Shown here: positions 60,385 through 64,000 of the stretch, one piece after another
Position numbering within the stretch: position 1 is the stretch's first letter
Layout of the letters: each line of letters opens with the position of its first letter
Origin: Globodera rostochiensis
Lineage: Eukaryota; Nematoda; Chromadorea; Rhabditida; Heteroderidae
Direction of reading: 5' to 3'
Assembly (NCBI GenBank): GCA_018350325.1
Contig: JAEVLN010000001.1
Location: 547,501-611,500 of the forward strand
DNA: 64,000 nt
Made by a program: the position numbers and the translations under genes
The notes under the pieces: model-generated
The model's input: the letters and a program-made list of their open reading frames with translations, nothing else
Databases searched by the model: none
What the model was told of the DNA's origin: nothing

Positions 60385-63300
60385 ATGCTGTTTTATCGGC
60401 CACTGTTTACTCGTCAGCTGATACGCTTCTCAAATTCTGAGGTTTAGAAATTTCAAAAAACTTAAATGGAGACTTTGTTGCGAACTCCAACCACAATTAC
60501 AGTATTTTAACAGGTAAGGCGTTCGGCGCGTTTGTATCGTCGTTTCCACGCTGGTCCTGCTGCGGATGTGCCAGTCGGTGTAAGCGAATGTTTTTATTTG
60601 TTTAACTAAATGTTGAACGCCCAAAAATGGAGGGGGGGGGGCTATATGCAGTCTGTTTTAATGCTTGGGTTTGGCATCATTTATTTTACAGAGAGTTTCA
60701 AAATATATTTAGAGAATTGGCGGGCCGTCGCCGAGTGGCTGGGAGATGGCAAAGCGACTTGCGCGCCATGTTTGGCCTAAAGGGCAGTGGGGTGTGAAGA
60801 GGCGCGTAATCTTCGCCTTTTCGTTGTTAATCGCAGCCAAAGTGAGTTGAGGCCGAGGAATGTTTCTCAGATGAAATGTTCTCTTACGATAAGTTACTCA
60901 ACGCGACCGTCCCGTTCATTCTTCGCGACATCATCGATTATTTCAATGGAAAACTTCCGAATGAACTGTCACTCGGCTTTTCATTGCCCAGCGAAGCCAT
61001 TCTGTCAACAGGAATTGCTTTGATCATTGCTTGTAAGTAACGAGCGACTTGCTTTTTATTTCTCAATTTAAGATGGAGCTGCCAGGGTCGGCACATCGAT
61101 GTTCAATGAAGTCTGTGGTGTTCTGATTTTTAAAAACCAGAATTCTGGTCGATAGACAGAAATAGAAAACAGAATTCTGGTGCCCAAAATGACCAGAAGT
61201 CAGTACAGAAATAATTATCGACGAATTATATAATTTATAAAGAGATTTAAATGGGACTTCCTTACAAATTAAATTTCAAATCATTCGGTAGGCAAAAAAA
61301 GCCGCACGGGGAAATCCAAAATAAAAAACACAAATTGTCGAACATTTTTCACAGCTGCGAAATGCCGTTTTTGCGCGTGTTGCTCAGCGGTCTATCCGAG
61401 ACATTTCTCGAAACATTTTCCTGCACTTGCACAGCCTCGACCTTTCTTTCCATCTCAACCGACAGACTGGCGCATTGTCCAAAGTTTGTTTCGATTATTT
61501 TGCATATAAAAAACCATTTCTTAGGCTATCGACCGGGGAACCCGTGGGATGAGCACCACACTGAATTCGCTGGTTTTTAATATTTTGCCGACTACGCTGG
61601 AAATGGCACTCGTCGGCACAATTTTTGTAAAATATTTATAAAATGCCGACCTGACGGAAGTTTTTTTTATCAGTACACAAAATGTGGTCCCGAATTCACA
61701 TGGGCAATGGCTGGTTGTTTGGGGATGTACGCCACGGCAACCATCGGAATCACTCGATGGAGGACAAAATTCCGCTTGCAAATGAACGAGGCGGACAATG
61801 AGGCGGGCAACAGAGCGGTAGACTCACTGATTAACTACGAGACAGTAAAGGCAAGGCATTCGGGAGGGGATCGATTGTGCCGAACATTCAATCCCTTTTT
61901 AGTATTTTAACAACGAAAAGTTGGAGGCGGACCGTTATGACCATTTTATGCAGCGATTTGAGTATGCCTCGCTGAAAACCTCCACGTCGTTAGCACTGCT
62001 CAACTTCACGCAGAGCGCTATTTTTAGTGCCGGCCTCATCGGAGTGATGTGTTTGGCCGCATTTAATGTACAAAGCGGTAAGATAAGTGCCCAAGCAAAT
62101 CTCGCTCAGATTTGTACTTCCCGAAGGTGTTATGAGTGTGGGTGACATTGTGCTGGTCAACACGCTTCTCTTTCAAATGTCTATTCCACTAAACTTCCTC
62201 GGATCCGTTTATCGTGATATACGCCAAGGTTTGGGATCGGAGCTTGTCAATTATATTATATTTTTAAATAATTTTTGGGTCTTAACCGCTTTTCAAATTT
62301 TCATGTTTTCTCGACATGCAGACGATGTTTTCGCTGATTGAACTGAAGAGTCGCGTCGTTGAACGCTCTGACGCCCCTCCGCTGAGTGTGTCGTTTGCCA
62401 ATTCGCATATTTCCTTTCGGGACATCACTTTCGGGTTTGCCTTTGGCAGTTTTGGACTACGGACTAATATGCTTCGTCCGCCCGCATTTTGCAGTTACGT
62501 CCCCAGCACCGCACCCATTCTTCGCTCTTTGTCTTTCGACGTTCCTTCGGGAAAGAAAGTCGCCCTCGTCGGCAGTTCGGGCTCCGGAAAGTCCACAATT
62601 GTTCGGCTGCTCTATCGGCTTTTTGACGCACAAGACGGGCAGATTTCCATCAATGGGCAGGACATTGCCTTATCCAAACTGGAAAGTCTTCGCCAGGCAA
62701 TCGCCATCGTCCCACAGGACAGTGTGCTCTTCCACGACACCATTTTGTACAACATCCACTACGGAAACAAGGATGCACCCCTGGAGAAGGTTTTTTACAA
62801 AAGAGGCTTTTAATTTTGGGTCTGGTATCTGTTATTTAATTTTGCAAATGGAAGAGATTACCACCGAATATTGTTTTATTGGCGACACATTCACTAGAGA
62901 AGGGATTTTAGGTATACGAAGTGGCAAAGACTGCAGACCTTCACAATGCAATCATGAGAATGCCAGCGGGTTACAACACAATTGTTGGCGAGCGGGGACT
63001 GAAGCTGTCCGGCGGGGAGAAGCAAAGAGTTGCCATCGCGCGCGCCATTCTTAAAGACGCTCCAATTGTGAGAATTTGAAAAAGAACGGAAAAAACAAAT
63101 CACTCCGCTGAGTACATTTTGAAATGTTTGAAGAAATTTGTTGAAAATTGGTCCAAAAATTTATTTTGTCTTATTTTTGCTTGGGGGGGGGAGATCTTGG
63201 AAAGTGAAAGTTATCTCATCTTTTCCTTTTGACTGGGTACTTTATTGCGGCGTTAAAGCTGTTTCCGTTTTGTTCAGATCGTCTACGACGAGGCCACCTC

Positions 63301-63755
63301 ATCGCTGGATGCTCTCACCGAAGAAAACATAATGCGCTCGTTGAAGCAAGCTTCCACCGGCCGAACCTCACTGTTCATCGCCCATCGGTTGGCAACCATT
63401 GTGGACGCGGACATCATTTACGTTTTGGATCGGGGAATGGTCGTCGAGGCCGGCACCCACTCTCAACTGATGGGACTGTCAGGTTCACTTACATTTTATG
63501 TTTTCTCCGAAATTTATTTGGCAATTGCACACATTGGATGTGTTTTTGAGGAATGGTAGACAAAATTAGTACAAGATTTGCTTTTCAGGCGGTAAATACG
63601 CGGACCTGTGGCATTCCCAGCATCGAATTGGGGCCGAACATGTACTGATGAGGAGGGAGGCGGATAGACAGAAAAGGAAGGAGGAAGAGGAGGTAATGTT
63701 GGACATGGAGCTGAGCGAGGGGAAGTGCTGTGGGGGAATGACCTGCAACCGCTGA
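60385..63755 (+). CDS. ABCB7: Mitochondrial ABC transporter ABCB7 (ATM1 type)
   Basis: ABCB7 is the inner-membrane half-transporter that exports a sulfur or iron-sulfur intermediate from mitochondria. The first exons encode an Arg-rich transit peptide ([19 protein letters not shown], then [17 protein letters not shown]). The membrane domain reads [120 protein letters not shown] and [19 protein letters not shown]. The ATPase domain has Walker [11 protein letters not shown]-loop [12 protein letters not shown], signature [16 protein letters not shown], Walker [12 protein letters not shown] and H-loop FIAHRLATI. The C-terminus is cysteine-rich (GKCCGGMTC) with the stop at 63755. All ATPase motifs are intact. 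One intron (about 61115-61354) contains an imperfect repeat of CAGAATTCTGG. Confidence 0.96.
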
Positions 63756-64000
63756 CCATTCAATCAGTCCGCCATTGGAAGAATTGAACACAAAACCGTT
63801 GTAACTTTTGCATATTTATGAACCAATATGGAGGGTATTACTCTGTTTTCTTCTCTTTTCGTTATGTCGCTCAGCTTCCCCACACTAATCGCATCGACTT
63901 TCACATATTTCAGGACTGGCCTAACAAGCAGAGTTAACGATAAAACCTCGCATTCGTTGTATTCCGTTCCGAATAGACTTATATAGCGCAGAAAAAGGGG
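63756..64000. other. Region downstream of ABCB7 to the window end
   Basis: No gene was recognised in the last 245 bases. The minus-strand frames overlapping 63514-63791 are antisense shadows of the last ABCB7 exon. Confidence 0.5.

Overview
The window looks like nuclear DNA from a nematode, most probably a plant-parasitic tylenchid such as a cyst nematode. The reasons are small introns (often 40-60 nt) with TTTCAG/TTTTAG-type acceptors, several convincing GC-AG introns, acceptor-like sites just upstream of start codons as expected for spliced-leader trans-splicing, tightly spaced same-strand genes, and a selenoprotein F homologue with cysteine in the selenocysteine position. The species assignment is inference; the gene identities rest on protein motifs read from the sequence.

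Left part (1 to about 16.9 kb): a repeat-rich domain packed with unrelated G- or C-rich minisatellites and homopolymer runs. They make long artefactual open frames (Pro-rich or DFVSPASVR-type) that are not treated as genes. Two real spliced genes sit inside it. One is a secreted leucine-rich-repeat protein with a hydrophobic C-terminal tail (5699-7709), the other a single-pass membrane protein (14750-16891). Each carries a minisatellite in an intron.

Middle left (17.6-27.3 kb): six closely spaced minus-strand genes, read from right to left: RBX1, ribosomal protein S28, the NAD-isocitrate dehydrogenase gamma-type subunit, an HINFP-like zinc-finger factor, mitochondrial ribosomal protein S27 and BORCS8. 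Gaps are 156-481 nt and several starts have an adjacent splice acceptor, so this may be an operon.

Right part (28-64 kb): ordinary gene-dense DNA. It holds ELL and RRP7 (+), katanin p80 (-), an unrecognised small gene (-), the proteasome deubiquitinase RPN11/PSMD14 and an unrecognised Pro-rich protein (+), SETD3 (-), selenoprotein F-like and WDR47 (+), RSF1 (+), PIGL (-), TMEM50 and mitochondrial ABCB7 (+). Small inverted-repeat elements with CGTAGCCAG-type ends and a dispersed GC-rich hairpin lie in introns and intergenic gaps.

The genes are core housekeeping functions (protein turnover, chromatin, transcription elongation, mitochondria, microtubules). No CRISPR array, rRNA or tRNA gene was seen, and no dedicated novel multi-gene system was recognised. 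The most unusual material is the minisatellite domain and its overlap with splice sites. Exon boundaries were worked out by eye and some are approximate. Gene coordinates give the coding span from start to stop including introns.
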